Shown: positions 24,818 to 39,257 of the stretch, in pieces | Layout of the letters: every line of letters starts with the position of its first letter | Position numbering within the stretch: the stretch's first letter is position 1 | Made by a program: the position numbers and the translations under genes | Source: Rhipicephalus microplus | Lineage: Eukaryota > Arthropoda > Arachnida > Ixodida > Ixodidae | Length of the DNA stretch: 64,000 nt | Direction: 5' to 3' | Assembly: GCF_043290135.1 (NCBI RefSeq) | Contig: NW_027464602.1 | Span: 4,092,001-4,156,000 of the forward strand | Notes under the pieces: generated by a model | What the model saw: the letters and a program-made list of their open reading frames with translations, nothing else | What the model was told of the DNA's origin: nothing | The model's database searches: none

Positions 24818-27800
24818 TCACCACCATCAGAACATATCTTCAAAGCTATCAGCGCAAAGAAAAAAAAGCGCCACACCACCAACGGGTGGGCTCGAACCTC
24901 CAACTTTTCGGTTAACAGGCGATCGCGCTGGCCAATTGCGCCACGGAGACAGTCCTGCTCCACTCTCACCACAATTAGAACATATCTTCAAAGCTATCAG
25001 CCCAAAGAAAAAAAAGCGCCGCACCACCACTTGTGGGCTCGAACCTCCCAACTTTCGGTTAACAGCAGATCGCGCTAGCCAATTGCGCCACGGAGACAAT
25101 CGTGCTCCACTCTCACCACCATCAGAACATATCTTCAAAGCTATCAGCGCAAAGAAAAAAAAGCGCCGCACCACCACCGGGTGGGCTCGAACCTCCAACC
25201 TTTCGGTTAACAGCCGATCGCGCAAGCCAATTTCGCCACGGAGACAGTCCTGCTCTACTCTCACCACCATCAGAACATATCTTCAAAGGTATCAGCCCAA
25301 AGAAAAAAAAGCGCCGCACCACCACTTGGTGCGCTCGAACCTCCGACTTTTCGGTTAACAGCCAATCGCGCTAGCCAATTGCGCCCCGGAGACAGTCCTG
25401 CTCCGCTCTCACCACCGTCAGAACATTTCTTCAGAGCTATCACCCCAAAGAAAAAAAGAGCGCCGCACCACCACCGATTGGGCTCGAACCTCCAACCTTG
25501 CGGTTAACAGCCGATCGCGCTAGCCAATTGTGCCACGAAGACTGTCCTGCTCCACTCTCAACACCATCAGAACATATCTTCAAAGCTATTACCCCAAAGA
25601 AAAAAGCAACACACCACTCCTGGGAGGGCTCGAGACTCCAACCTTTCGGTTAACAGCCGATCGCGCCAGCCCATTGCGCCACAGGGACAGTCTTGCTCCA
25701 CTCTCACCACCATCAGAACATATCTTCAAAGCTATCAGCGCAAAGAAAAAAGCAACACACCACTCCCGGGAGGGCTCGAAACTCCAACCTTTCGGTCAAC
25801 AGCCGATCGCGCTAGCCCATTGCGCCACGGAGACAGTCTTGCTCCCTTCTCACCACCATCAGAACATAACTTCAAAGCTATCAGCCCAAAGAAAAAAAAA
25901 GCACCGAACCACCACCGGGTGGGCTCGAACCTCCAACCTTTCGGTTAACAGCCGATCGCGCTAGCCAATTGCCCCACGGAGACAGTCGTGCTCCACTCTC
26001 ACCACCGTCAGAACATTTCTTCAGAGCTATCACCCCAAAGAAAAAAAAAAGCGCCGCACCACCACCGGGTGGGCTCGAACCTCCAACCATTCGGTTAACA
26101 GCCGATCGCGCTAGCCAATTGCCCCACGGAGACAGTCGTGCTCCACTCTCACCACCGTCAGAACATTTCTTCAGAGCTATCACCCCAAAGAAAAAAAAGC
26201 GCCGCACCACCACCGGTTGGGCTAGAACCTCCAACCTTTCGGCTAACAGCCGATCGCGCTAGCCAATTGCGCCACGAAGACAGTCCTGCTCTACTCTCAC
26301 CACCATCAGAACATATCTTCAAAGCTATTACCGCAAAGAAAAAAGCAACACACCACTCCCGGGAGGGCTCAAAACTCCAACCTTTCGGTTAACAGCCAAT
26401 CGAGCTAGCCCAATGCGCCACGGAGACAGTCTTGCTCCACTCTCACCACCATCAGAACATATCTTCAAAGCTATCATCGCAAAGAAAAAAGCAACACAGC
26501 ACTCCCGGGAGGGCTCGAAACTCCAACCTTTCGGTCAACAGCCGATCGCGCTAGCCCATTGCGCCACGGAGACAGTCTTGTTCATCTCTCACCACCATCA
26601 GAACAAATCATCAAAGCTATCAGCCCAAAGAAAAAAAAAGCACCGCACCATTAACGGGTGGGCTCGAACCTCCAACTTTTCGGTTAACAGCCGATCGCGC
26701 TAGCCAATTGCGCCACGGAGACAATCGTGCTCCACTCTCACCACCATGAGAACATATCTTCAAAGCTATCAGCGCAAAGAAAGAAAAGCGCCACACCACC
26801 AACGGGTGGGCTCGAACCTCCAACTTTTCGGTTAACAGCCGATCGCGCTGGCCAATTGCGCCACGGAGACAGTCCTGCTCCACTCTCACCACAATTAGAA
26901 CATATCTTCAAAGCTATCAGCCCAAAGAAAAAAAAGCGCCGCACCACCACTTGTGGGCTCGAACCTCCAAACTTTCGGTTAACAGCAGATCGCGCTAGCC
27001 AATTGCGCCACGGAGACAATCGTGCTCCACTCTCACCACCATCAGAACATATCTTCAAAGCTATCAGCGCAAAGAAAAAAAAGCGCCGCACCACCACCGG
27101 GTGGGCTCGAACCTCCAACCTTTCGGTTAACAGCCGATCGCGCAAGCCAATTTCGCCACGGAGACAGTCCTGCTCTACTCTCACCACCATCAGAACATAT
27201 CTTCAAAGGTATCAGCCCAAAGAAAAAAAAGCGCCGCACCACCACTTGGTGGGCTCGAACCTCCGACTTTTCGGTTAACAGCCGATCGCGCTAGCCAATT
27301 GCGCCCCGGAGACAGTCCTGCTCCACTCTCACCACCGTCAGAACATTTCTTCAGAGCTAGCAGCCCAAAGAAAAAAAAAGCGCCACACCACCACCGATTG
27401 GGCTCGAACCTCCAACCTTTCGGTTAACAGCCGATCGCGCTAGCCAATTGTGCCACGAAGACTGTCCTGCTCCACTCTCAACACCATCAGAACATATCTT
27501 CAAAGCTATTACCGCAAAGAAAAAAGCAACACACCACTCCTGGGAGGGCTCGAGACTCCAACCTTTCGGTTAACAGCCGATCGCGCTAGCCCATTGCGCC
27601 ACGGGGACAGTCTTGCTCCACTCTCACCACCATCAGAACATATCTTCAAAGCTATCAGCGCAAAGAAAAAAGCAACACACCACTCCCGGGAGGGCTCGAA
27701 ACTCCAACCTTTCGGTCAACAGCCGATCGCGCTAGCCCATTGCGCCACGGAGACAGTCTTGCTCCCTTCTCACCACCATCAGAACATAACTTCAAAGCTA

Positions 27801-30715
27801 TCAGCCCAAAGAAAAAAAGCGCCGCACCACCACCGCGGGGGCTCGAACCTCCAACCTTTCGGTTAACAGCCGATCGCGCTAGCCAACTGCGCCACGGAGA
27901 CAGTCCTGCTCCACTCTCACCACCATCAGAACATAACTTCAAAGCTATCAGCCCACAGAAAAAAAGCGCCACACCACCACCAGGAGAGCTCGAACCTCCA
28001 ACTTTTCGGTTAACAGCCGATCGCGCTAGCCAATTGCACCATGGAGACAGTCATGCTCTACTCTCACCACCATCAGAACATTTCTTCAGAGCTATCACCC
28101 CAAAGAAAAAAAAAGCGCCGCACCACCACCGGTTGGGCTCGAACCTCCAAACTTTCGGTTAACAGCCGATCGCGCTAGCCAATTGCCCCACGGAGACAGT
28201 CGTGCTCCCCTCTCACCACCATCAGAACATATCTTCAAAGCTATTGCCGCAAAGAAAAAAGCAAAACACCACTCCCGAGAGGGCTCGAACCTCCATCCTT
28301 TCGGTTAACAGCCGATCGCGCTAGCCAATTGCGCCACGAAGACTGTCCTGCTCCACTCTCACCACCATCAGAACATATCTTCAAAGATATTACCGCAAAG
28401 AAAAAAGCAACACACCACTCCTGGGAGGGCTCGAGACTCCAACCTTTCGGTTAACAGCCGATCGCGCTAGCCCATTGCGCCACGGAGGCAGTCTTGCTCC
28501 ACTCTCACCATCATCAAAACATATCTTCAAAGCTATCAGCGCAAAGAAAAAAGCTACACACCACTCCCGGGAGGGCTCGAAACTCCAACCTTTCGGTCAA
28601 CAGCCGATCGCACTAGCCCATTGCGCCACGGAGACAGTCTTGCTCCCTTCTCACCACCATCAGAACATATCTTCAAAGCTATCAGCGCAAAGAAAAAAGC
28701 AAAATACCACTCCCGGGAGGGCTCGAACCTCCAACTTTTCGGTTAACAGCCGATCGCGCTGGCCAATTGCGCCACGGAGAAAGTCCTGCTCAACTCTCAC
28801 CACCATCAGAACATATCTTCAAAGGTATCAGCCCAAAGAAAAAAAAGCGCCGCACCACCACTTGGTGCGCTCGAACCTCCGACTTTTCGGTTAACAGCCA
28901 ATCGCGCTAGCCAATTGCGCCCCGGAGACAGTCCTGCTCCGCTCTCACCACCGTCAGAACATTTCTTCAGAGCTATCACCCCAAAGAAAAAAAGAGCGCC
29001 GCACCACCACCGATTGGGCTCGAACCTCCAACCTTTCGGTTAACAGCCGATCGCGCTAGCCAATTGTGCCACGGAGACTGTCCTGCTCCACTCTCAACAC
29101 CATCAGAACATATCTTCAAAGCTATTACCCCAAAGAAAAAAGCAACACACCACTCCTGGGAGGGCTCGAGACTCCAACCTTTCGGTTAACAGCCGATCGC
29201 GCCAGCCCATTGCGCCACAGGGACAGTCTTGCTCCACTCTCACCACCATCAGAACATATCTTCAAAGCTATCAGCGCAAAGAAAAAAGCAACACACCACT
29301 CCCGGGAGGGCTCGAAACTCCAACCTTTCGGTCAACAGCCGATCGCGCTAGCCCATTGCGCCACGGAGACAGTCTTGCTCCCTTCTCACCACCATCAGAA
29401 CATAACTTCAAAGCTATCAGCCCAAAGAAAAAAAAAGCACCGAACCACCACCGGGTGGGCTCGAACCTCCAACCTTTCGGTTAACAGCCGATCGCGCTAG
29501 CCAATTGCCCCACGGAGACAGTCGTGCTCCACTCTCACCACCGTCAGAACATTTCTTCAGAGCTATCACCCCAAAGAAAAAAAAAGCGCCGCACCACCAC
29601 CGGGTGGGCTCGAACCTCCAACCATTCGGTTAACAGCCGATCGCGCTAGCCAATTGCCCCACGGAGACAGTCGTGCTCCACTCTCACCACCGTCAGAACA
29701 TTTCTTCAGAGCTATCACCCCAAAGAAAAAAAAGCGCCGCACCACCAGCGGTTGGGCTAGAACCTCCAACCTTTCGGCTAACAGCCGATCGCGCTAGCCA
29801 ATTGCGCCACGAAGACAGTCCTGCTCTACTCTCACCACCATCAGAACATATCTTCAAAGCTATTACCGCAAAGAAAAAAGCAACACACCACTCCCGGGAG
29901 GGCTCAAAACTCCAACCTTTCGGTTAACAGCCAATCGAGCTAGCCCAATGCGCCACGGAGACAGTCTTGCTCCACTCTCACCACCATCAGAACATATCTT
30001 CAAAGCTATCATCGCAAAGAAAAAAGCAACACAGCACTCCCGGGAGGGCTCGAAACTCCAACCTTTCGGTCAACAGCCGATCGCGCTAGCCCATTGCGCC
30101 ACGGAGACAGTCTTGTTCATCTCTCACCACCATCAGAACAAATCATCAAAGCTATCAGCCCAAAGAAAAAAAAAGCACCGCACCATTAACGGGTGGGCTC
30201 GAACCTCCAACTTTTCGGTTAACAGCCGATCGCGCTAGCCAATTGCGCCACGGAGACAATCGTGCTCCACTCTCACCACCATGAGAACATATCTTCAAAG
30301 CTATCAGCGCAAAGAAAGAAAAGCGCCACACCACCAACGGGTGGGCTCGAACCTCCAACTTTTCGGTTAACAGCCGATCGCGCTGGCCAATTGCGCCACG
30401 GAGACAGTCCTGCTCCACTCTCACCACAATTAGAACATATCTTCAAAGCTATCAGCCCAAAGAAAAAAAAGCGCCGCACCACCACTTGTGGGCTCGAACC
30501 TCCAAACTTTCGGTTAACAGCAGATCGCGCTAGCCAATTGCGCCACGGAGACAATCGTGCTCCACTCTCACCACCATCAGAACATATCTTCAAAGCTATC
30601 AGCGCAAAGAAAAAAAAGCGCCGCACCACCACCGGGTGGGCTCGAACCTCCAACCTTTCGGTTAACAGCCGATCGCGCAAGCCAATTTCGCCACGGAGAC
30701 AGTCCTGCTCTACTC
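24818..30715 (-). repeat. 5,898-bp higher-order repeat, copy 2 (40 monomers)
   Basis: Tandem partner of the preceding block. Private differences from copy 1 include gccacggagactgtcc near 29,070 and accaccagcggttggg near 29,745. Past the right boundary the array continues with sequence matching the inside of the block at an offset of 3,535 bp (for example 27,450 and 30,985), so the exchange points are nested. An assembly duplication cannot be excluded from sequence alone. Confidence 0.8.
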
Positions 30716-32655
30716 TCACCACCATCAGAACATATCTTCAAAGGTATCAGCCCAAAGAAAAAAAAGCGCCGCACCACCACTTGGTGGGCTCGAACCTCCG
30801 ACTTTTCGGTTAACAGCCGATCGCGCTAGCCAATTGCGCCCCGGAGACAGTCCTGCTCCACTCTCACCACCGTCAGAACATTTCTTCAGAGCTAGCAGCC
30901 CAAAGAAAAAAAAAGCGCCACACCACCACCGATTGGGCTCGAACCTCCAACCTTTCGGTTAACAGCCGATCGCGCTAGCCAATTGTGCCACGAAGACTGT
31001 CCTGCTCCACTCTCAACACCATCAGAACATATCTTCAAAGCTATTACCGCAAAGAAAAAAGCAACACACCACTCCTGGGAGGGCTCGAGACTCCAACCTT
31101 TCGGTTAACAGCCGATCGCGCTAGCCCATTGCGCCACGGGGACAGTCTTGCTCCACTCTCACCACCATCAGAACATATCTTCAAAGCTATCAGCGCAAAG
31201 AAAAAAGCAACACACCACTCCCGGGAGGGCTCGAAACTCCAACCTTTCGGTCAACAGCCGATCGCGCTAGCCCATTGCGCCACGGAGACAGTCTTGCTCC
31301 CTTCTCACCACCATCAGAACATAACTTCAAAGCTATCAGCCCAAAGAAAAAAAGCGCCGCACCACCACCGCGGGGGCTCGAACCTCCAACCTTTCGGTTA
31401 ACAGCCGATCGCGCTAGCCAACTGCGCCACGGAGACAGTCCTGCTCCACTCTCACCACCATCAGAACATAACTTCAAAGCTATCAGCCCACAGAAAAAAA
31501 GCGCCACACCACCACCAGGAGAGCTCGAACCTCCAACTTTTCGGTTAACAGCCGATCGCGCTAGCCAATTGCACCATGGAGACAGTCATGCTCTACTCTC
31601 ACCACCATCAGAACATTTCTTCAGAGCTATCACCCCAAAGAAAAAAAAAGCGCCGCACCACCACCGGTTGGGCTCGAACCTCCAAACTTTCGGTTAACAG
31701 CCGATCGCGCTAGCCAATTGCCCCACGGAGACAGTCGTGCTCCCCTCTCACCACCATCAGAACATATCTTCAAAGCTATTGCCGCAAAGAAAAAAGCAAA
31801 ACACCACTCCCGAGAGGGCTCGAACCTCCATCCTTTCGGTTAACAGCCGATCGCGCTAGCCAATTGCGCCACGAAGACTGTCCTGCTCCACTCTCACCAC
31901 CATCAGAACATATCTTCAAAGATATTACCGCAAAGAAAAAAGCAACACACCACTCCTGGGAGGGCTCGAGACTCCAACCTTTCGGTTAACAGCCGATCGC
32001 GCTAGCCCATTGCGCCACGGAGGCAGTCTTGCTCCACTCTCACCATCATCAAAACATATCTTCAAAGCTATCAGCGCAAAGAAAAAAGCTACACACCACT
32101 CCCGGGAGGGCTCGAAACTCCAACCTTTCGGTCAACAGCCGATCGCACTAGCCCATTGCGCCACGGAGACAGTCTTGCTCCCTTCTCACCACCATCAGAA
32201 CATATCTTCAAAGCTATCAGCGCAAAGAAAAAAGCAAAATACCACTCCCGGGAGGGCTCGAACCTCCAACTTTTCGGTTAACAGCCGATCGCGCTGGCCA
32301 ATTGCGCCACGGAGAAAGTCCTGCTCAACTTTCACCACAATTAGAACATATCTTGAACGCTATCAGCCCAAAGAAAAAAAAAAGCGCCGCACCACCACCG
32401 GGTGGGCTCGAACCTCCAACTTTTCGGTTAACAGCCGATCGCGCTAGCCAATTGCGCCATGGGGACCGTCCTGCTCCACTCTCAACACCGTCAGACCATT
32501 TCTTCAGAGCTATCACCCCAAAGAAAAAAAAGCGCCGCACCACCACCGGGTGGGCTCGAACCTCCAACCTTTCGGTTAACAGCCGATCGCGCTAGCCAAT
32601 TGCCCCACGGAGACAGTCGTGCTCCACTCTCACCACCGTCAGAACATTTCTTCAG
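29500..32655 (-). repeat. Dispersed block copy 1 (partner at +10,168 bp)
   Basis: About 21 monomers recur at about 39,670-42,822. Both copies carry the accaccaccgcgggggctcg unit, the gcaccatggagacagtcatgc unit and the tcttgaacgctatcagc spacer variant. After 42,823 the second copy continues at an offset of 10,018 bp, meaning one monomer was lost there. Confidence 0.7.
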
Positions 32656-33029
32656 AGCTATCACCCCAAAGAAAAAAAAAGCGCCGCACCACCACCGGTT
32701 GGGCTAGAACCTCCAACCTTTCGGTTAACAGCCGATCGCGCTAGCCAATTGCGCCACGAAGACAGTCCTGCTCCACTCTCACCACCATCAGAACATATCT
32801 TCAAAGATATTACCGCAAAGAAAAAAGCAACACACCACTCCCGGGAGGGCTCAAAACTCCAACCTTTCGGTTAACAGCCAATCGAGCTAGCCCAATGCGC
32901 CACGGAGACAGTCTTGCTCCACTCTCACCACCATCAGAACATATCTTCAAAGCTATCTTCGCAAAGAAAAAAGCAACACAGCACTCCCGGGAGGGCTCGA
33001 AACTCCAACCTTTCGGTCAACAGCCGATC

Positions 33030-34205
33030 GCGCTAGCCCATTGCGCCACGGAGACAGTCTTGTTCATCTCTAACCACCATCAGAACATATCATCAAAGCT
33101 ATCAGCCCAAAGAAAAAAAAGCACCGCACCACCAACGGGTGGGCTCGAACCTCCAACTTTTCGGTTAACAGCCGATCGCGCTGGCCAATTTCGCCACGGA
33201 GACAGTCCTGCTCCACTCTCACCACAATTAGAACATATCTTCAAAGCTATCAGCCCAAAGAAAAAAAAGCGCCGCACCACCACTTGTGGGCTCGAACTTA
33301 CAACCTTTCGGTTAACAGCAGATCGCGCTAGCCAATTGCGCCACGGAGACAATCGTGCTCCACTCTCACCACCATCAGAACATATCTTCAAAGCTATCAG
33401 CGCAAAGAAAAAAAAGCGCCGCACCACCAATGGGTGGGCTCGAACCTCCAACTTTTCGGTTAACAGCCGATCGCGCTGGCCAATTGCGCCATGGAGACAG
33501 TCGTGCTCCACTCTCACCACCATCAGAACATATCTTCAATGCTATCAGCGCAAAGAAAAAAAAAGCGCCACACCACCACCGGTTGGGCTCGAACCTCCAT
33601 CCTTTCGGTTAACAGCCGATCGCGCTAGCCAATTGCGCCACGAAGACTGTCCTGCTCCACTCTCACCACCATCAGAACATATCTTCAAAGATCTTACCGC
33701 AAAGAAAAAAGCAACACGCCACTCCCGGGAGGGCTCGGAACTCCAACCTTTCGGTCAACAGCCGATCGCGCTAGCCCATTGCGCCACGGAGACAGTCTTG
33801 TTCATCTCTAACCACCATCAGAACATATCATCAAAGCTATCAGCCCAAAGAAAAAAAAGCACCGCACCACCAACGGGTGGGCTCGAACCTCCAACTTTTC
33901 GGTTAACAGCCGATCGCGCTGGCCAATTTCGCCACGGAGACAGTCCTGCTCCACTCTCACCACAATTAGAACATATCTTCAAAGCTATCAGCCCAAAGAA
34001 AAAAAAGCGCCGCACCACCACTTGTGGGCTCGAACCTACAACCTTTCGGTTAACAGCAGATCGCGCTAGCCAATTGCGCCACGGAGACAATCGTGCTCCA
34101 CTCTCACCACCATCAGAACATATCTTCAAAGCTATCAGCGCAAAGAAAAAAAAGCGCCGCACCACCAATGGGTGGGCTCGAACCTCCAACTTTTCGGTTA
34201 ACAGC
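33030..34205 (-). repeat. Short tandem duplication, 738 bp (5 monomers)
   Basis: The segment at about 33,050-33,475 recurs at about 33,788-34,200, recognisable by aaccaccatcagaacatatcatcaaag and the accaccaatgggtggg unit. Because five monomers total 738 bp, a multiple of three, this stretch keeps an unusually long open plus-strand frame (32,895-34,217, 440 codons), which I regard as fortuitous. Confidence 0.65.
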
Positions 34206-34545
34206 CCATCACGCTAGCCAATTGCCCCACGGAGACAGTCGTGCTCCACTCTCACCATCGTCAGATCATTTCTTCAGAGCTATCACCCCAAAGAAAAAAA
34301 AAGCGCCACACCACCACCGGTTGGGCTCGAACCTCCATCCTTTCGGTTAACAGCCGATCGCGCTAGCCAATTGCGCCACGAAGACTGTCCTGCTCCACTC
34401 TCACCACCATCAGAACATATCTTCAAAGATCTTACCGCAAAGAAAAAAGCAACACACCACTCCCGGGAGGGCTCGGAACTCCAACCTTTCGGTCAACAGC
34501 CGATCGCGCTAGCCCATTGCGCCACGGAGACAGTCCTGCTCCACT

Positions 34546-37500
34546 CTCACCACAATTAGAACATATCTTCAAAGCTATCAGCCCAAAGAAAAAAAAGCGC
34601 CGCACCACCACCGGGTGGGCTCGAACCTCCAACTTTTCGGTAAACAGCAGATCGCGCTAGCCAATTGCGACATGGGGACCGTCCTGCTCCGCTCTCACCA
34701 CCGTCAAACCATTTCTTCAGAGCTATCACCCCAAAGAAAAAAAAGCGCCGCACCACCTCCGGGTGGGCTCGAACCTCCAACCATTCGGTTAACAGCCGAT
34801 CGCGCTAGCCAATTGCCCCACGGAGACAGTCGTGCTCCACTCTCACCACCGTCAGAACATTTCTTCAGAGCTATCACCCCAAAGAAAAAAAAGCGCCGCA
34901 CCACCACCGGTTGGGCCAGAACCTCCAACCTTTCGGCTAACAGCCGATCGCGCTAGCCAATTGCGCCACGAAGACAGTCCTGCTCTACTCTCACCACCAT
35001 CAGAACATATCTTCAAAGCTATTACCGCAAAGAAAAAAGCAACACACCACTCCCGGGAGGGCTCAAAACTTCAACCTTTCGGTTAACAGCCAATCGAGCT
35101 AGCCCAATGCGCCACGGAGACAGTCTTGCTCCACTCTCACCACCATCAGAACATATCTTCAAAGCTATCATCGCAAAGAAAAAAGCAACACAGCACTCCC
35201 GGGAGGGCTCGAAACTCCAACGTTTCGGTCAACAGCCGATCGCGCTAGCCCATTGCGCCACGGAGACAGTCTTGTTCATCTCTCACCACCATCAGAACAT
35301 ATCAACAAAGCTATCAGCCCAAAGAAAAAAAAGCACCGCACCATTAACGGGTGGGCTCGAACCTCCAACTTTTCGGTTAACAGCCGATCGCGCTGGCATT
35401 GCGCCACGGAGACAGTCCTGCTCCACTCTCACCACAATTAGAACATATCTTCAAAGCTATCAGCCCAAAGAAAAAAAAGCGCCGCACCACCACTTGTGGG
35501 CTCGAACCTCCAACCTTTCGGTTAACAGCAGATCGCGCTAGCCAATTGCGCCACGGAGACAATCGTGCTCCTCTCTCACCACCATCAGAACATATCTTCA
35601 AAGCTATCAGCGCAAAGAAAAAAAAGTGCCACACCACCAACGGGTGGGCTCGAACCTCCAACTTTTCGGTTAACAGCCGATCGCGCTGGCCAATTGCGCC
35701 ACGGAGACAGTCCTGCTCCACTCTCACCACAATTAGAACATATCTTCAAAGCTATCAGCCCAAAGAAAAAAAAGCGCCGCACCACCACTTGTGCGCTCGA
35801 ACCTCCCAACTTTCGGTTAACAGCAGATCGCGCTAGCCAATTGCGCCACGGAGACAATCGTGCTCCTCTCTCACCACCATCAGAACATATCTTCAAAGCT
35901 ATCAGCGCAAAGAAAAAAAAGCGCCACACCACCAACGGGTGGGCTCGAACCTCCAACTTTTCGGTTAACAGCCGATCGCGCTGGCCAATTGCGCCACGGA
36001 GACAGTCCTGCTCCACTCTCACCACAATTAGAACATATCTTCAAAGCTATCAGCCCAAAGAAAAAAAAGCGCCGCACCACCACTTGTGGGCTCGAACCTC
36101 CCAACTTTCGGTTAACAGCAGATCGCGCTAGCCAATTGCGCCACGGAGACAATCGTGCTCCACTCTCACCACCATCAGAACATATCTTCAAAGCTATCAG
36201 CGCAAAGAAAAAAAAGCGCCGCACCACCACCGGGTGGGCTCGAACCTCCAACCTTTCGGTTAACAGCCGATCGCGCAAGCCAATTTCGCCACGGAGACAG
36301 TCCTGCTCTACTCTCACCACCATCAGAACATATCTTCAAAGGTATCAGCCCAAAGAAAAAAAAGCGCCGCACCACCACTTGGTGCGCTCGAACCTCCGAC
36401 TTCTCGGTTAACAGCCAATCGCGCTAGCCAATTGCGCCCCGGAGACAGTCCTGCTCCGCTCTCACCACCGTCAGAACATTTCTTCAGAGCTATCACCCCA
36501 AAGAAAAAAAGAGCGCCGCACCACCACCGATTGGGCTCGAACCTCCAACCTTTCGGTTAACAGCCGATCGCGCTAGCCAATTGTGCCACGAAGACTGTCC
36601 TGCTCCACTCTCAACACCATCAGAACATATCTTCAAAGCTATTACCCCAAAGAAAAAAGCAACACACCACTCCTGGGAGGGCTCGAGACTCCAACCTTTC
36701 GGTTAACAGCCGATCGCGCCAGCCCATTGCGCCACAGGGACAGTCTTGCTCCACTCTCACCACCATCAGAACATATCTTCAAAGCTATCAGCGCAAAGAA
36801 AAAAGCAACACACCACTCCCGGGAGGGCTCGAAACTCCAACCTTTCGGTCAACAGCCGATCGCGCTAGCCCATTGCGCCACGGAGACAGTCTTGCTCCCT
36901 TCTCACCACAATTAGAACATATCTTCAAAGCTATCAGCCCAAAGAAAAAAAAGCGCCGCACCACCACCGGGTGGGCTCGAACCTCCAACTTTTCGGTAAA
37001 CAGCAGATCGCGCTAGCCAATTGCGACATGGGGACCGTCCTGCTCCGCTCTCACCACCGTCAAACCATTTCTTCAGAGCTATCACCCCAAAGAAAAAAAA
37101 GCGCCGCACCACCTCCGGGTGGGCTCGAACCTCCAACCATTCGGTTAACAGCCGATCGCGCTAGCCAATTGCCCCACGGAGACAGTCGTGCTCCACTCTC
37201 ACCACCGTCAGAACATTTCTTCAGAGCTATCACCCCAAAGAAAAAAAAGCGCCGCACCACCACCGGTTGGGCCAGAACCTCCAACCTTTCGGCTAACAGC
37301 CGATCGCGCTAGCCAATTGCGCCACGAAGACAGTCCTGCTCTACTCTCACCACCATCAGAACATATCTTCAAAGCTATTACCGCAAAGAAAAAAGCAACA
37401 CACCACTCCCGGGAGGGCTCAAAACTTCAACCTTTCGGTTAACAGCCAATCGAGCTAGCCCAATGCGCCACGGAGACAGTCTTGCTCCACTCTCACCACC

Positions 37501-39257
37501 ATCAGAACATATCTTCAAAGCTATCATCGCATAGAAAAAAGCAACACAGCACTCCCGGGAGGGCTCGAAACTCCAACGTTTCGGTCAACAGCCGATCGCG
37601 CTAGCCCATTGCGCCACGGAGACAGTCTTGTTCATCTCTCACCACCATCAGAACATATCAACAAAGCTATCAGCCCAAAGAAAAAAAAGCACCGCACCAT
37701 TAACGGGTGGGCTCGAACCTCCAACTTTTCGGTTAACAGCCGATCGCGCTGGCATTGCGCCACGGAGACAGTCCTGCTCCACTCTCACCACAATTAGAAC
37801 ATATCTTCAAAGCTATCAGCCCAAAGAAAAAAAAGCGCCGCACCACCACTTGTGGGCTCGAACCTCCAACCTTTCGGTTAACAGCAGATCGCGCTAGCCA
37901 ATTGCGCCACGGAGACAATCGTGCTCCTCTCTCACCACCATCAGAACATATCTTCAAAGCTATCAGCGCAAAGAAAAAAAAGTGCCACACCACCAACGGG
38001 TGGGCTCGAACCTCCAACTTTTCGGTTAACAGCCGATCGCGCTGGCCAATTGCGCCACGGAGACAGTCCTGCTCCACTCTCACCACAATTAGAACATATC
38101 TTCAAAGCTATCAGCCCAAAGAAAAAAAAGCGCCGCACCACCACTTGTGCGCTCGAACCTCCCAACTTTCGGTTAACAGCAGATCGCGCTAGCCAATTGC
38201 GCCACGGAGACAATCGTGCTCCTCTCTCACCACCATCAGAACATATCTTCAAAGCTATCAGCGCAAAGAAAAAAAAGCGCCACACCACCAACGGGTGGGC
38301 TCGAACCTCCAACTTTTCGGTTAACAGCCGATCGCGCTGGCCAATTGCGCCACGGAGACAGTCCTGCTCCACTCTCACCACAATTAGAACATATCTTCAA
38401 AGCTATCAGCCCAAAGAAAAAAAAGCGCCGCACCACCACTTGTGGGCTCGAACCTCCCAACTTTCGGTTAACAGCAGATCGCGCTAGCCAATTGCGCCAC
38501 GGAGACAATCGTGCTCCACTCTCACCACCATCAGAACATATCTTCAAAGCTATCAGCGCAAAGAAAAAAAAGCGCCGCACCACCACCGGGTGGGCTCGAA
38601 CCTCCAACCTTTCGGTTAACAGCCGATCGCGCAAGCCAATTTCGCCACGGAGACAGTCCTGCTCTACTCTCACCACCATCAGAACATATCTTCAAAGGTA
38701 TCAGCCCAAAGAAAAAAAAGCGCCGCACCACCACTTGGTGCGCTCGAACCTCCGACTTTTCGGTTAACAGCCAATCGCGCTAGCCAATTGCGCCCCGGAG
38801 ACAGTCCTGCTCCGCTCTCACCACCGTCAGAACATTTCTTCAGAGCTATCACCCCAAAGAAAAAAAGAGCGCCGCACCACCACCGATTGGGCTCGAACCT
38901 CCAACCTTTCGGTTAACAGCCGATCGCGCTAGCCAATTGTGCCACGAAGACTGTCCTGCTCCACTCTCAACACCATCAGAACATATCTTCAAAGCTATTA
39001 CCCCAAAGAAAAAAGCAACACACCACTCCTGGGAGGGCTCGAGACTCCAACCTTTCGGTTAACAGCCGATCGCGCCAGCCCATTGCGCCACAGGGACAGT
39101 CTTGCTCCACTCTCACCACCATCAGAACATATCTTCAAAGCTATCAGCGCAAAGAAAAAAGCAACACACCACTCCCGGGAGGGCTCGAAACTCCAACCTT
39201 TCGGTCAACAGCCGATCGCGCTAGCCCATTGCGCCACGGAGACAGTCTTGCTCCCTT
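34546..39257 (-). repeat. 2,356-bp tandem higher-order repeat (2 x 16 monomers)
   Basis: About 34,546-36,901 is followed by 36,902-39,257. Both carry cggtaaacagcag with gcgacatggggacc, the gtgccacaccaccaacggg unit and the shortened gctggcattgcgcc monomer. Differences include cttctcggttaac at about 36,404 and cgcatagaaaa at about 37,530. The first copy overlaps the partner of the 14.45-17.09 kb block. Confidence 0.75.

Noticed and set aside
32895..34217. 440-codon plus-strand open frame, and dozens of shorter ones on both strands
   Set aside because: They are translations of the 147-bp repeat, which is 49 codons long. The same peptide motif recurs per monomer, frames shift with A-run length, and starts and stops follow random monomer variants. 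There is no coding signal beyond the repeat.
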